This document shows positions 17,500 through 26,184 of a DNA stretch of 64,000 nt, piece after piece. Every line of letters begins with the position of its first letter. The stretch's first letter is position 1. A program made the translations under genes and the position numbers. Location of the stretch: contig CAWCIP010000027.1 of the NCBI GenBank assembly GCA_963795665.1, forward strand, positions 228,248 through 292,247, read 5' to 3'. Under the pieces are notes generated by a model that saw nothing but the letters and a program-made list of their open reading frames with translations, was not told where the DNA came from and made no database searches. This stretch comes from DASUPK01 sp963795665. Its GTDB lineage: Bacteria > Actinomycetota > Thermoleophilia > Solirubrobacterales > 70-9.

Positions 17500-17985
17500 G
17501 TGCTGGCCATGAACCGTTCGACCGCACTCGTCCGCCGAACTCCGTTGCTGCGCGGAACGTCACCGCGACGCCGTGCGCCGATCCGCTCTGAATCAAAGCA
17601 GAAGGCCGACCGGTGTCGTGACGCTGCGGCCGCACGTCGCCAGGTCCGCGACCGCGACGGTTGCTGCGTTCTCTGCGGCGGACCTGGTGTCGATGCGCAC
17701 CACAGATTGCCTCGCGGCAGGGGAGGCGCCACATGGGATCCGGCCAGGTCCGCGTTGTCCCGCCTGGTCTGGCTGTGCCGCGAGTGCCATCGCTGGGTGG
17801 AGAGCCGACGCACTCTGGCCTACGGGCTCGGTCTGTTGGTCCGCCGCGGGGTCACCCCGTGTTCGGCGGTCCCGGTGTTTCGTCATGGCAGGTGGGTGCT
17901 GCTGACGGATGACGGGCTGGTTACCCCAACCGCCGTGCCGGCCACGATCAGCGGCAACTTCGCTGAAAGCTGCGCCGCGTCGTGA
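17500..17985 (+). CDS. HNH endonuclease
   Basis: 161 residues from GTG 17500 (ATG 17509 also possible). The N-terminus is very Arg/Lys-rich. The HNH core is visible as CVLCGG (first zinc pair), DAHHRLPRGRGG (the His-His of the beta-beta-alpha-metal site) and LVWLCRECHRWVE (second zinc pair and final His). Such small nucleases are common on phages and integrative elements. It sits directly under operator copy 3 and is followed, with a 4-bp overlap, by a small ORF coupled to tnpB. Confidence 0.85.
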   Translation: MLAMNRSTALVRRTPLLRGTSPRRRAPIRSESKQKADRCRDAAAARRQVRDRDGCCVLCGGPGVDAHHRLPRGRGGATWDPARSALSRLVWLCRECHRWVESRRTLAYGLGLLVRRGVTPCSAVPVFRHGRWVLLTDDGLVTPTAVPATISGNFAESCAAS

Positions 17986-18167
17986 GGCACCCGACAAGAC
18001 CAATCGTCGGGACCACGCTAGACAGTCGGACGCCGCTCGACCGGGCCAAGGACGAACTGACGGAATCCCTACGCGAGTGTGACGCGGCGACGGTCGCGAT
18101 CGTGATCCGGTTCATCGACCAGAAGCGGGACATCACGGACCCCTGGCAGAAGGAGTACCAAAAGTGA
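17982..18167 (+). CDS. 61-aa protein coupled to tnpB
   Basis: This short frame overlaps the HNH gene by 4 bp and the TnpB start by 4 bp (GTGA), so all three are translationally linked. The product is charged and helical (PLDRAKDELTESLRECDAAT, FIDQKRDITDPWQKEY) without a known domain. It is not a TnpA. Whether it belongs to the TnpB element or to the HNH gene is unclear. Confidence 0.5.
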   Translation: MRHPTRPIVGTTLDSRTPLDRAKDELTESLRECDAATVAIVIRFIDQKRDITDPWQKEYQK

Positions 18168-19342
18168 AGCGTTCCTTCAAGTTTCAGATCCGACCAACGA
18201 CGCGCCAGGCGCGGTCCCTGGCCGCTTGCATCGAAGATCATCGGCAGTTGTACAACGCAGCGTTGGAAGAGCGTCGGGAGGCATACCGGATACGCCGGGT
18301 GTCGATCAGCTACGGCGGCCAGTCCGCGCAACTCAAGGAGATCCGAGACGCTGACAGCGGAGGACAGGGACGCTGGTCGTTCAGTTCCCAGCAGGCCACC
18401 CTCCGGCGGTTGGACAAGTCGTTCGGCGCATACTTCCGCCGGGTCAAGGCACACCAGACTCCCGGCTACCCGAGGTTCAAGGGTCGCGGATGGTTCGACA
18501 CTGTCGAATGGCCGAAGGACCGCGACGGGTGCCGGTGGGATTCCCTGCCGAACCAGCCATCGACCCGCGTCTACCTGCAAGGGATCGGGCACGTCAAGGT
18601 CAATCAACACCGGCCCATACAGGGCGTCGTGAAAACGATCTCGGTGAAGCGGGAGGGGCGCCGCTGGTTCGTCATCCTGTCCTGCAACGGTGTCCCAGCC
18701 GTGCCACTGCCCAGGACCGGCGTATCGCTCGGCATCGACATGGGGGTCATTCATTTCTTGACCACTAGCGCCGGTGAACACGTTCCGAACAGTCGCTACC
18801 TCGTCGGGTCCGCCGCGAAACTGGTCCGCACCCAGCGCGCCCTCGCGCGGTGCAAGCGCGGGTCCAAACGCCGGCGTGCTGTCGTCCAGCAGTTTGCCGC
18901 GATCCACCGGAAGGTCCGGAACCAGCGCGCCGATCAGGCGCACAAGGTCGCACTCGACCTGGTGCGCAGCGCCGACGTGATCGCCCGCGAAAACCTCCGA
19001 ATCGGGAACATGACCCGGTCGGTCGGTGGGACTGTCGAGAACCCGGGCAGGAACGTGGCCGCCAAGAGCGGCCTCAACAGAGGCATTCTAGACGCGGGTT
19101 GGGGGGTGTTCTTCGAGATCCTTACGCACAAGGCTGAAAGTGCCGGTCGGACTGTGATCTCGGTGGACCCTCATGACACATCCCGCACGTGCTCGCAATG
19201 CGGGCATTGTGAAGCAGGAAACCGCAACAAAGAGGCGTTCGTCTGTCTGTCGTGTGGGTATCCCGCGCATGCGGACACGAACGCCGCGACGAATATCGCT
19301 TTGAGGGCCGGATTGGCCCTTCGGGGTGCGCAAGCATCCTGA
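18164..19342 (+). CDS. tnpB: TnpB-type RNA-guided nuclease (IS200/IS605-IS1341 group)
   Basis: 392 residues from GTG 18164, the normal TnpB length. The N-terminal OrfB domain starts MKRSFKFQIRPTTRQARSLA. The RuvC catalytic residues are all present: Asp about 192 in SLGIDMGV, Glu about 276 in VIARENLR, Asp about 371 in PAHADTNAA. The zinc finger CSQCG/CLSCG lies between the last two. No TnpA transposase is nearby, so the unit is either immobile or mobilised in trans. The sequence just downstream holds a hairpin typical of the right end and guide-RNA scaffold. It is probably active as a nuclease because no key residue is missing. Confidence 0.9.
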   Translation: MKRSFKFQIRPTTRQARSLAACIEDHRQLYNAALEERREAYRIRRVSISYGGQSAQLKEIRDADSGGQGRWSFSSQQATLRRLDKSFGAYFRRVKAHQTPGYPRFKGRGWFDTVEWPKDRDGCRWDSLPNQPSTRVYLQGIGHVKVNQHRPIQGVVKTISVKREGRRWFVILSCNGVPAVPLPRTGVSLGIDMGVIHFLTTSAGEHVPNSRYLVGSAAKLVRTQRALARCKRGSKRRRAVVQQFAAIHRKVRNQRADQAHKVALDLVRSADVIARENLRIGNMTRSVGGTVENPGRNVAAKSGLNRGILDAGWGVFFEILTHKAESAGRTVISVDPHDTSRTCSQCGHCEAGNRNKEAFVCLSCGYPAHADTNAATNIALRAGLALRGAQAS

Positions 19343-19344
19343 GA

Positions 19345-19372
19345 AGCCTGCGGCTTTAGCCGTAGGAGTAAT
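19345..19372 (+). ncRNA. Candidate omega-RNA 3' scaffold / right end of the TnpB element
   Basis: Directly after the tnpB stop, CTGCGGCT-TT-AGCCGTAG (19348-19365) forms an 8-bp stem, followed by GAGTAATCAC. In IS605-type elements the omega RNA ends at such a right end and the bases beyond it serve as guide, here CTCGGGCACCTCCC. The RNA would start inside the 3' part of tnpB. Its existence is inferred from family knowledge and the hairpin only. Confidence 0.5.
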
Positions 19373-19497
19373 CACCTCGGGCACCTCCCACCGGTGGTTC
19401 ACGGCCTCATCAAGCCGCGACCAGATCGGCGTTGTCGGTGTCCTGTCATAGCGTGCCGACCGAAGGGTAACCAGCGACTAGCCAATGGGGAGTGACA

Positions 19498-19637
19498 ATG
19501 ACCGACGCCGAGCAGTTTTGGGTATTCCGGTTCGCCCTTGATCCCACCACCGTTCAGGTACAAAGGCCTCGCCCGCCACGTAGGTGCCGCCCTCTCAGCG
19601 TTCAACCCCGCCCCGGGTTAAAGGTGGCAGCTCACCC
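19498..19637 (+). pseudogene. Decayed N-terminal fragment of a second TnpB-like gene
   Basis: MTDAEQFWVFRFALDPTTVQ (from ATG 19498) continues after a one-base shift at about 19558 as GLARHVGAALSAFNPA. Together these match the usual start of OrfB/TnpB proteins (FRFALDPT..Q...L..H.GA...FN). The frame then ends and nothing of the RuvC domain remains. It lies 150 bp after the intact tnpB. Confidence 0.55.
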
Positions 19638-19667
19638 GGGAATGGCGCACCCGGGTCGCCGCCTGCA

Positions 19668-19684
19668 ATACCGTATTACCGGTA
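19668..19684 (+). promoter_or_regulatory. Dyad operator, copy 4
   Basis: ATACCGTATTACCGGTA. It is followed at the same distance as copy 3 by CATCGTGCTTGCCATG, so this is a duplicated promoter-plus-start region. Confidence 0.75.
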
Positions 19685-20103
19685 GAACACATGGTTCCTT
19701 GAGTTGACATCGTGCTTGCCATGATGCGATCGATCTCTAGGCGATCTGGCTACCCTCCTGCGCCCATGCGCTGTGGCTTGCCGGACTCAGCAACGGTGGC
19801 AGTTCACGCTGGCCATGACGGTGGTCGCCGCTGCGTACCAGACACAGCAGGGTCGCGACCGCGACTTGACGCACCTTTCGGTCAGCGTTCTTGTCGTGGT
19901 CACGCCGAACTCGATCGGGGTAGTGCAAGCCCTCCTGGTCGAGCCCAATATTGCAGCGGTGTCGCTGTCAGTTATTACCGCACGGCATCATTCACGTGTT
20001 TGCCGCAGCCGTCAGAAACCGTCCGAATGAGGTGGTCAGCCATCTGTGTTTTGCCCATTACTCTACGTTTTTCAACCACATGTGCCGGCGCAGTGGAGGC
20101 GGT
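19685..20103 (+). other. Region after operator copy 4 with no reliable gene
   Basis: GTG 19712 or ATG 19721 stands where the conserved leader predicts a start, and the frame is open to 20107, but the product is Cys/Arg/Pro-rich and does not look like a folded protein. Frame 3 from GTG 19773 to 20030 encodes a more protein-like stretch (LSVSVLVVVTPNSIGVVQAL). A gene broken by one or more indels is likely; I cannot name it. Confidence 0.35.
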
Positions 20104-20797
20104 GTGACGACTCGGGCAGGTTGGCTTGCTGCGGTCGGTGCCTGCGCTGTGCTCGCGGTGGCGGGGTGTTCCTCCAACGACGTGATCGCGGACCCCACCA
20201 CTGCGACCAGCACGCCGACCGTGTCGTCCTCAGCATCCTCAGCGTCGACCGCGTCACCGTCACCGAGCACCGCGTCACCTACTGCGGCGTCGCGGCCACC
20301 GACCACGTTCGAGCGCGACACCATCGGCGAGCGAAGCATCGACCAGCGTTCCGTTGCCTGCCGGTCTGACGCCTGCTCAGGTCGCCGACGCAGAGGCGGC
20401 GGTGGCGGCCTACGTCGGCTACTACGGGCTTGTCGACCGGGCCTACGCCGACCCGGGCAAGGACTGGTCGAAGGAGGCCGCGAAGTGGGCGGCCGACCCG
20501 GTGAAGTCAAGTCTGCTGAGAAATCTGGCCGGCACGGCAAAGCTCGGCCAGTACCGAACCGGACCAATCGAGTCGAACCGCGGGTGACCAAGGTAGAGAC
20601 TGGCATTGGTCACGATTGACCGACTGTGTCGACTCCACAACGACGGGCTTCTTTGACAAGAACGGGATAGTCGATCAAGGCGCCGGATGCCCCGGGCTCG
20701 CTACTTCCGGCATGTCTCTGAGGTACAAGTTGCTCAGTACGAGGGCGGCGACTGGCTGGTGACGTTCATTACCGATGACTACAACAAGACATGCTGA
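20104..20797 (+). pseudogene. Lipoprotein of the Tad locus, frameshifted
   Basis: GTG 20104 begins a lipoprotein signal (LAAVGACAVLAVAGC, lipid-modified Cys about 22) followed by a Ser/Thr/Pro linker. The mature domain appears in another frame from about 20354 (LTPAQVADAEAAVAAYVGYY, DWSKEAAKWAADP) and its end in yet another (about 20690-20797, FRHVSEVQVAQYEGGDWLVT, ending NKTC). At least two shifts are needed. Lipoproteins of this type precede Tad operons in other actinobacteria, so it is probably a cell-surface partner of the pilus. True decay or assembly indels cannot be distinguished. Confidence 0.6.
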
Positions 20798-21855
20798 GAG
20801 CCGCTGCAGCGGCCGTGCTGCGGTTCTGGTGCTGCGTGATCGTCGCGCCGTTCCGGCTTCCGGCGGAGCCACCGCCACCGGCAACGGAGTGACGCTGTCC
20901 CGACGGTCGTTGCGGAGTTGGCGCGGTCGATCCCGGGTCCGCTGGATCCCCGGGCGCCGGCGCCCCGGTTGGTCCGCCTCGCGCAGTGGACGCCACGCAT
21001 CAGCCGCTGTCGGACTCTGGTGGCGCCGAGGGATCGAGTTCGCCGGGGTCCAGCGATGGTGGTGCCCCGGCGGTTGCCGCGCCGGCGTGCACCGAGGAGC
21101 CGATGAACCCGCAACCTGCGGCGGGTTCGCCGTGGTGGGACGGTCAGAGCGCCGCCGACGGCCTGGTCGTCCAGTGGGTGTGCACCGGGGGACTGACGCC
21201 CGCGACCTGCACGAGCTGCACTGTGCTGACGCCGCATTTCGCGGCCAGTGGTGCACCAGCACCCGGGGCCCCGGGTGGTGCTCCTGCTCCCGCAGCACCG
21301 CCACCTCCGACGCCGGAGGAGCTGGCGCAGCAGGCGTATCAGCGATTGCCGATCCCTGAACCGTCAATGCATTTCGGGCCGGACGACAGCAAGATCGCGG
21401 CGAAGTACTGGCTGTACATGTGGGTCGACGATCCCGGCGCCGTGATCGGCGACGGCGACGGCGGGTGCGGTGTCGGTGACAGCGACGGCCCGGTTGACGT
21501 CGGTGACCTGGTCGATGGGTGAACCGGCTTCGGCGGAGAACCTTGCCAGCCGGGTCGCGCCGATCACTTGCCAAGGGCATAGGGACGAATCCGGGACCGG
21601 TCGGTGGACACGACCGCTGACCCGCGCCGGGGATCGTGCGCCTACATGTACCGGCTTCGGTCAACCCCGGAACGCACCGGTGGGACAGGGACGTGGCCGG
21701 TCACGGCGACAGCCAACTGGACGATCAGCTGGGCGGCGAACACCGGTGAGGCGGGGACGTTGCCTGCGCCGCCGACGGTGTCGACGGTTCCGGTGCGGGT
21801 GGGGGCGTGGAGCACGGTGCTCGTCGCGGACGGTGCGACAGTTCCCGGCGGTTGA
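20791..21855 (+). pseudogene. Secreted conserved protein of the Tad locus, frameshifted
   Basis: The first frame begins ATG 20791 (MLRAAAAAVLRFWCCVIVA) and stops early at 20892. The body is read at about 20986-21450 (PTPEELAQQAYQRLPIPEPS, KYWLYMWVDDPGAV), then at 21470-21600 (ASRVAPITCQGHRDESGTG), then at 21604-21855 (SCAYMYRLRST, TATANWTISWAANTGEAGTL). Proteins ending in this threonine/tryptophan-rich beta domain are often annotated as ATP/GTP-binding next to actinobacterial Tad genes and are probably exported. Three or more shifts; it overlaps the lipoprotein frame by a few bases at its start. Confidence 0.6.
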
Positions 21856-21883
21856 ACGGCCCATCAACGGAGTTGGGCAAACC

Positions 21884-21907
21884 CTATTGCCGTATTACCG
21901 GTAATAG
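21884..21907 (+). promoter_or_regulatory. Dyad operator, copy 5, promoter of the Tad operon
   Basis: TTGCCGTATTACCGGTAATAG, in which TATTACCGGTAATA (21893-21906) is also a perfect 14-bp palindrome. It is the only operator-like site in front of the pilus genes, 59 bp before the first start. A TTGGACAGAA motif (21922-21931) lies just downstream of it. Confidence 0.75.
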
Positions 21908-21965
21908 GTGGTGTGGGTCGGTTGGACAGAATCCCGCGGATGGGTCGGGCCGGATGCTGTGAAGG

Positions 21966-22682
21966 GTGTGGGTGCCTGTGAAAGCGCCTTCGTTGAAGAG
22001 AGAACAGGTCCCACCGGTTGGACAGATCAACGGGGCCGATCGCCCGGTGGGTCCTCCGCTGCCGGTGCAGAAGCTGCGGCAACCGGGTCGCAGCCGCCGC
22101 CCGCTGATGCTGGCGCTGATGGTTCTGCTGATGGTGGTCAGCGCGCTGGCGGCGTGGTTCTTCGTGCAGAAGTCGACCGAGCGGGTCGCGGTGGTCGGTG
22201 TTGTCCGCGATGTCGCGTGGGGGCAGCAGATCCAGGCGTCCGATCTGGTGGCCGTCGAGGTGGTGTCAGATCCGTCCCTCAAGCCGGTGAGCTGGGATCA
22301 GCGATCGGCACTGGTCGGTCAGCGCGCGGCCACCGATCTGCAGGCCGGCACGCTGTTGACGGCGAGGTCGGTGACCGACGTCGAGGTACCCCCCGCAGGG
22401 AAGGCGCTGGTCGGGATTCAGGTGAAGTCCGGGCAGGTCCCGGTCACCCCGTTGGCACCGCAGGATCGGGTGTTGCTGGTGCCCGCTGACCAACAGACAG
22501 CCCCGGCGGCCGCCGGCGCAGCGCAGGCAAAGCCGGTGCAGGCGGAGGTTTACACCGTCGGCGCGACCGACGCGAACGGCACCCGCACGGTGGACGTGCT
22601 GGTCCCGGAGGCGGCGGCGGCGCAAACAGCCGCGGACGCCGCAGCAGGCCGCTTGGCGATCGTCCTGGTCCCCAGGAGTTGA
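21966..22682 (+). CDS. cpaB: CpaB/RcpC-type Tad pilus assembly protein (SAF domain)
   Basis: 238 residues from GTG 21966. After a 45-residue cytoplasmic N-terminus there is one transmembrane segment (PLMLALMVLLMVVSALAAWF), then a SAF-type domain: DVAWGQQIQASDLVAVEV, ATDLQAGTLLTARSV and VGIQVKSGQVPVTPLAPQDR. In Tad systems CpaB/RcpC sits in the envelope and supports pilus assembly. It is the first intact gene of the operon, 59 bp after the dyad operator, and 8 bp before tadZ. Confidence 0.85.
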   Translation: MWVPVKAPSLKREQVPPVGQINGADRPVGPPLPVQKLRQPGRSRRPLMLALMVLLMVVSALAAWFFVQKSTERVAVVGVVRDVAWGQQIQASDLVAVEVVSDPSLKPVSWDQRSALVGQRAATDLQAGTLLTARSVTDVEVPPAGKALVGIQVKSGQVPVTPLAPQDRVLLVPADQQTAPAAAGAAQAKPVQAEVYTVGATDANGTRTVDVLVPEAAAAQTAADAAAGRLAIVLVPRS

Positions 22683-22689
22683 GGTCGAA

Positions 22690-23709
22690 ATGTTGATCGC
22701 GGTGGTGTCCTCGAAGAATTCGCCCGGGGCGACGACAACATCCTTGGCTTTGACGCTGGCGTGGCCCCGGCCGGCGTTACTGGCCGAACTCGACCCCCGT
22801 GGCGGCGACATCCTGTGGGGGTACGGGCGTGGACAGAACGTCGGCGGCGCCGGCTTGCTGCGCCTTCAGCTGACGTCGCGAGCCCATCCCGCGTCGGAAT
22901 CGGTGTGGGCTGAGGTGATCGAGCTGCCCGGGTCGGCCCCGGTGAAGGGATCCGCGGCCGACAATCCGCGGTGGTGGCTTCCCGGGTTGACCGAGCCCAG
23001 GCAGGTGGGAACGGTGAACTGGAGCCTGGTGCTGCGGCTGCTCCGGTCGGTGGGCGACGGGGTCGATGTGGTCGCCGATTGCGGTTCGGTGCACGGTAAC
23101 GCGGAGCGGACGCCGAGACCGGTGTGGGCGGGTGCTGACCTGGTGGTGTTGACGGTTCGCCCGACGCTGGCCGGAGTGCATGCCGCGCGCAACGCCGCTG
23201 AGGTCCTTCGTGAGGACTTGATGGCCAGCGGTTTGGGGCCGGACCGGTTGGTGTCGGTGGTGGTGAACTGCCCGTACGGCTACCCACTGGGTGACGTCGT
23301 CGATGAACTCCAGGAGTACGCCCCGGTGCTGGGTGAGCTGCCCTTCGACCCGGACGCCGCGGACACCTTGGGGGGACTGCGGGACCAGCGTCCGCGGTTC
23401 GCCAAATCCTCATTGCTGCGGCACGCGGGCAAGATCGCCGCCGCCATCGGCACCAAGGTCTTGGACAGCGCGCCCCCCGCCGCGACAGCACCACCACCCG
23501 TCGCCGCGTCGGCGCCGGCGCCGGCCGCGGCGGACGGATCCACCAACGGGTTGGACAGAACCGTGCCCCCGTCGACCAGGTCATCGGCCCGAAACGCTGC
23601 GGCTCCTGCAGGGGCCAGCAACCGCCGGATCGTGCCCGTCTCACCACCCCCTCCGGTGCCCCGCCCGACTGACACCGCCGAAGCCACAGCACCGGGAGGA
23701 ACCCGATGA
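22690..23709 (+). CDS. tadZ: TadZ/CpaE-like MinD-type ATPase
   Basis: 339 residues from ATG 22690. It has a MinD/ParA-like fold (MLIAVVSSKNSPGATTTSLA) but the Walker A lysines are missing, as in many actinobacterial TadZ/CpaE proteins; LAELDPRGGDILWGYG replaces the usual effector loop and VDVVADCGSV is the Walker B-like strand. The C-terminal 80 residues are Ala/Pro-rich and disordered. The protein usually localises the Tad machinery at the membrane. It contains two copies of the TTGGACAG-type motif. The next small frame overlaps its end by 4 bp. Confidence 0.8.
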   Translation: MLIAVVSSKNSPGATTTSLALTLAWPRPALLAELDPRGGDILWGYGRGQNVGGAGLLRLQLTSRAHPASESVWAEVIELPGSAPVKGSAADNPRWWLPGLTEPRQVGTVNWSLVLRLLRSVGDGVDVVADCGSVHGNAERTPRPVWAGADLVVLTVRPTLAGVHAARNAAEVLREDLMASGLGPDRLVSVVVNCPYGYPLGDVVDELQEYAPVLGELPFDPDAADTLGGLRDQRPRFAKSSLLRHAGKIAAAIGTKVLDSAPPAATAPPPVAASAPAPAAADGSTNGLDRTVPPSTRSSARNAAAPAGASNRRIVPVSPPPPVPRPTDTAEATAPGGTR

Positions 23710-23867
23710 CCGACCACACCCAGAACCCGAACGGTGTTTTCATCGCCGGTCCCCACGTCGGCGGGCACAACCACATTGCTGCGCAACCTCATCGCCGACC
23801 TGGCGCGAGAGGACACCACGGACACTGCGGCGCAGACGCTGCCCGCACCCCGGAGAAGAAGTCATGA
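23706..23867 (+). pseudogene. Small frame with a broken P-loop sequence between tadZ and tadA
   Basis: ATG 23706 starts MTDHTQNPNGVFIAGP; at the CCCC run near 23751-23754 the frame turns into a His/Arg-rich nonsense tail. Removing one C there gives VFIAGPTSAGTTTLLRNL, a Walker A-like loop lacking the usual lysine, and a short acidic helix. It overlaps both neighbours (ATGA at each end). It may be a truncated P-loop protein or an N-terminal extension once fused to tadA. Confidence 0.4.
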
Positions 23868-25306
23868 CGACGGACTTCGGATCCCGGATCAGCGACAGCC
23901 ATCCCGCGGAGGTCGATGCCGGTTTGGTCCGGGGAATTGTCGACACGGTCAATGCGCAGCTGGAGGAGTACGCCGCCGCGCACGGGTCGCTGACAACCGA
24001 GGCGACCAAGGAGATGGCCAAGAACCTGATCATGCGCCGCCTCGAGGAGCACACTTTCACCTCCGCGGACGCCGGCCGCGGCGTGCTGTCGGCTGCCGAT
24101 GAGATCGCTGTCATGGAAGCGGTTCTGGAGAGGATGTTCGGCATCGGCCGGTTCGGCCCGTTGCTCGCCGATGCCGAGGTGGAGGACATCTACATCTGCG
24201 GGGCCGAACCCGTGGTCGTGAAGTTCTTCGGCGGACGGAAAGAAACCCGGCCTCCGGTCGCTGATTCCGATAAGGACCTGCTGAACCAGGTCACGTCCAT
24301 CGCCACCCACCAGGGAATGAATGAGCGTGACGTGACGGCCGCGCGGCCGTTCTTGAACATGGACCTCCCCGGGTATGACGCCCGGCTGGGTCTGGTCTTC
24401 GACGTGACACCGCACCCGGTGGTCACGATCCGCCGACACCGGTTCGTGGATGTTCACCTGGAGCACCTGGTGCGGTGGGGAACCATCTCCCGGTCGATGA
24501 TGGCGTTCCTGCACGCCGCCGTGGTGGGCAAGCGATCCCTGCTCGTTGTGGGGCCCCAGTCCGCGGGGAAAACCACGATGCTCCGCGCGCTTGCGCAATG
24601 CATTTCCAGTGAGGAACGTTTCGCAACACTAGAAACGGAATATGAGTTGCTGTTGCACACCATTCCTGGCCGGTTTCCGTTGCTGATCCCGGTGGAGGAA
24701 CGGGTCGGGGGCGGTGACCGGGACGCTTCAGGCAAACCAGCCGGCGAGATCACGATCGGCGACGTCTTTCCGTGGACGCTGCGGCACTCACTGGAGCGGG
24801 TGATCGTCGGAGAGGCCCGGAACCAGGAGATCGTCGCCCTGCTGCGGGCCATGAGCAGGGGGTACCGCGGGTCGATGGCAAGTTTCCATGCCGACTCGGC
24901 CCGGGAGACCTTCGAGTCGATGGCCACGCTGCTGATCGACCATGCACCGTCGTTGACGCACGAGGCCGCGATGCGTCAGATCGCCACCGCCCTGGACTTC
25001 ATCATCTTCATCGACCGGGAAGAAGTCACCGACCGGACCACCGGTGAGCCCACCGAGATCCGTTACGTCTCAGAGATCATCCAGGTCGGTGACATGACCC
25101 GGGACAGCCCGGTCCCGGCGACAACCGAGGTCTTCGGGCCAGCGAAGGACGATGACGCCCGGCTGTTGGATCCCCGCGGGTACCCGCGGGGGCCGCTGCC
25201 GTCGGCGGACAACCTGTGGGCCCGACGCGCCGGCCTCGACATGGCGTGGCTGACAAGTGAGCACGGCGCCTGGGACTCGCCGTTCCCGATCAGAGGCATC
25301 TCGTGA
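23864..25306 (+). CDS. tadA: TadA/CpaF-type secretion ATPase
   Basis: The frame is open from 23291, but ATG 23864 with GGAGAAGAA upstream is the real start (480 residues). Order: an N-terminal helical domain (residues 1-110), the conserved GPLLADAEVEDIYICGAEPV, Walker A LLVVGPQSAGKTTMLRAL (about residue 229), an Asp/Glu box FATLETEYELLL, Walker B-type LERVIVGEARNQE, and a His box GSMASFHADSA. It is the cytoplasmic hexameric motor that powers pilin polymerisation. The stop overlaps the tadB start (GTGA). Confidence 0.92.
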   Translation: MTTDFGSRISDSHPAEVDAGLVRGIVDTVNAQLEEYAAAHGSLTTEATKEMAKNLIMRRLEEHTFTSADAGRGVLSAADEIAVMEAVLERMFGIGRFGPLLADAEVEDIYICGAEPVVVKFFGGRKETRPPVADSDKDLLNQVTSIATHQGMNERDVTAARPFLNMDLPGYDARLGLVFDVTPHPVVTIRRHRFVDVHLEHLVRWGTISRSMMAFLHAAVVGKRSLLVVGPQSAGKTTMLRALAQCISSEERFATLETEYELLLHTIPGRFPLLIPVEERVGGGDRDASGKPAGEITIGDVFPWTLRHSLERVIVGEARNQEIVALLRAMSRGYRGSMASFHADSARETFESMATLLIDHAPSLTHEAAMRQIATALDFIIFIDREEVTDRTTGEPTEIRYVSEIIQVGDMTRDSPVPATTEVFGPAKDDDARLLDPRGYPRGPLPSADNLWARRAGLDMAWLTSEHGAWDSPFPIRGIS

Positions 25307-26184
25307 ACCCTTACGCGGTCGGTGCTGCGGTCGCGGCCATCGGGCTGGTCGGCGGGATGTGCGGCGTCGTCGTCGCCGTCCGCGGGAAAGACCCCGAGTC
25401 GGTGTTCAGGACACGCGGGTCACGGGTGCGGCCCGCCGGTTCCCGAGAAGCGAGCAGGCGACGGCTGATTCGGTTCGGTGGCGCCGCCGCGGCCACCGCG
25501 GTGGTGTGGTTGGTCACCGGGTGGCCGGTGGGCGCATTGCTTGTGGGGGTGCTGGTTCTGACCGGCAGGTACTTCTTCGGGGGCGGCAAGGTCGCCGCCG
25601 GCCGCATCGACCGCCTGGAAGGTTTGGAGCAGTGGGTGCGGCATCTGTCCGACAGCATGGCGTCCGGGTCGATGCCGGTGCAGACGATCGTCCGTTCCGC
25701 CGATCATGCCCCGCCGGTCATCTCCGACCAGGTCTCCAGGCTCGCCACCAGACTGTCCACACCGAGGTTGGACAGAAATGAGGCGTTGCGGCGTTTCGCC
25801 GATGAGATCGACGACGCCCTCGGCGACATCGTGGTGTTGGCGCTGCAGCGGGCGGTCAACACGCGTGGTTCCGAGCGGGTGCCGTACGTGCTGCAGACCC
25901 TCGCCGAGGCGGTCGGGGCAGAAGTGAAAGCCAGGCGGGCTATTGAGAAGGAAAGAGCCGGCCCGCGGAGGGAAACCCAGGCCATCATCATCGTGCTCGG
26001 CGTCTTCATCGGCGCCCTGACCGTGTTCACCAAGTACCCGCAGGTGTACGGGACGGTCCAGGGGCAGGTGGTGCTGCTCATCCTCGGAGTCATTGTGCTG
26101 CTGGGGCTGTGGATGATGCGGCGGCTGTCCATCGGGGGGCAGCCGCCGAGGATTCTGTCCGAAGTGCAGGAGCCGAGCTCATGA
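25303..26184 (+). CDS. tadB: TadB-type pilus inner-membrane protein
   Basis: 293 residues from GTG 25303. A transmembrane segment at the N-terminus (VGAAVAAIGLVGGMCGVVVA), two more near residues 65-90, a cytoplasmic T2SF domain (LEQWVRHLSDSMASGSMPVQ, RRFADEIDDALGDIVVLALQ) and two C-terminal transmembrane helices (AIIIVLGVFIGALTVF, VVLLILGVIVLLGLWMM). It forms the membrane platform with TadC. A TTGGACAGAA motif inside the gene reads Leu-Asp-Arg. It overlaps tadA and tadC by 4 bp each. Confidence 0.88.
   Translation: MNPYAVGAAVAAIGLVGGMCGVVVAVRGKDPESVFRTRGSRVRPAGSREASRRRLIRFGGAAAATAVVWLVTGWPVGALLVGVLVLTGRYFFGGGKVAAGRIDRLEGLEQWVRHLSDSMASGSMPVQTIVRSADHAPPVISDQVSRLATRLSTPRLDRNEALRRFADEIDDALGDIVVLALQRAVNTRGSERVPYVLQTLAEAVGAEVKARRAIEKERAGPRRETQAIIIVLGVFIGALTVFTKYPQVYGTVQGQVVLLILGVIVLLGLWMMRRLSIGGQPPRILSEVQEPSS

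Noticed and set aside
17456..17509. TATTAC of the dyad as a simple -10 box
   Set aside because: No -35-like hexamer is found 16-18 bp upstream in any copy, so I do not call a sigma-70 promoter.
18409..18417. TTGGACAAG in tnpB as a further copy of the 10-mer
   Set aside because: Mismatch in the core; counted as chance.
20675..21664. 329-codon minus-strand frame
   Set aside because: Antisense to the broken secreted Tad-locus protein; Arg/Pro-rich with no domain.
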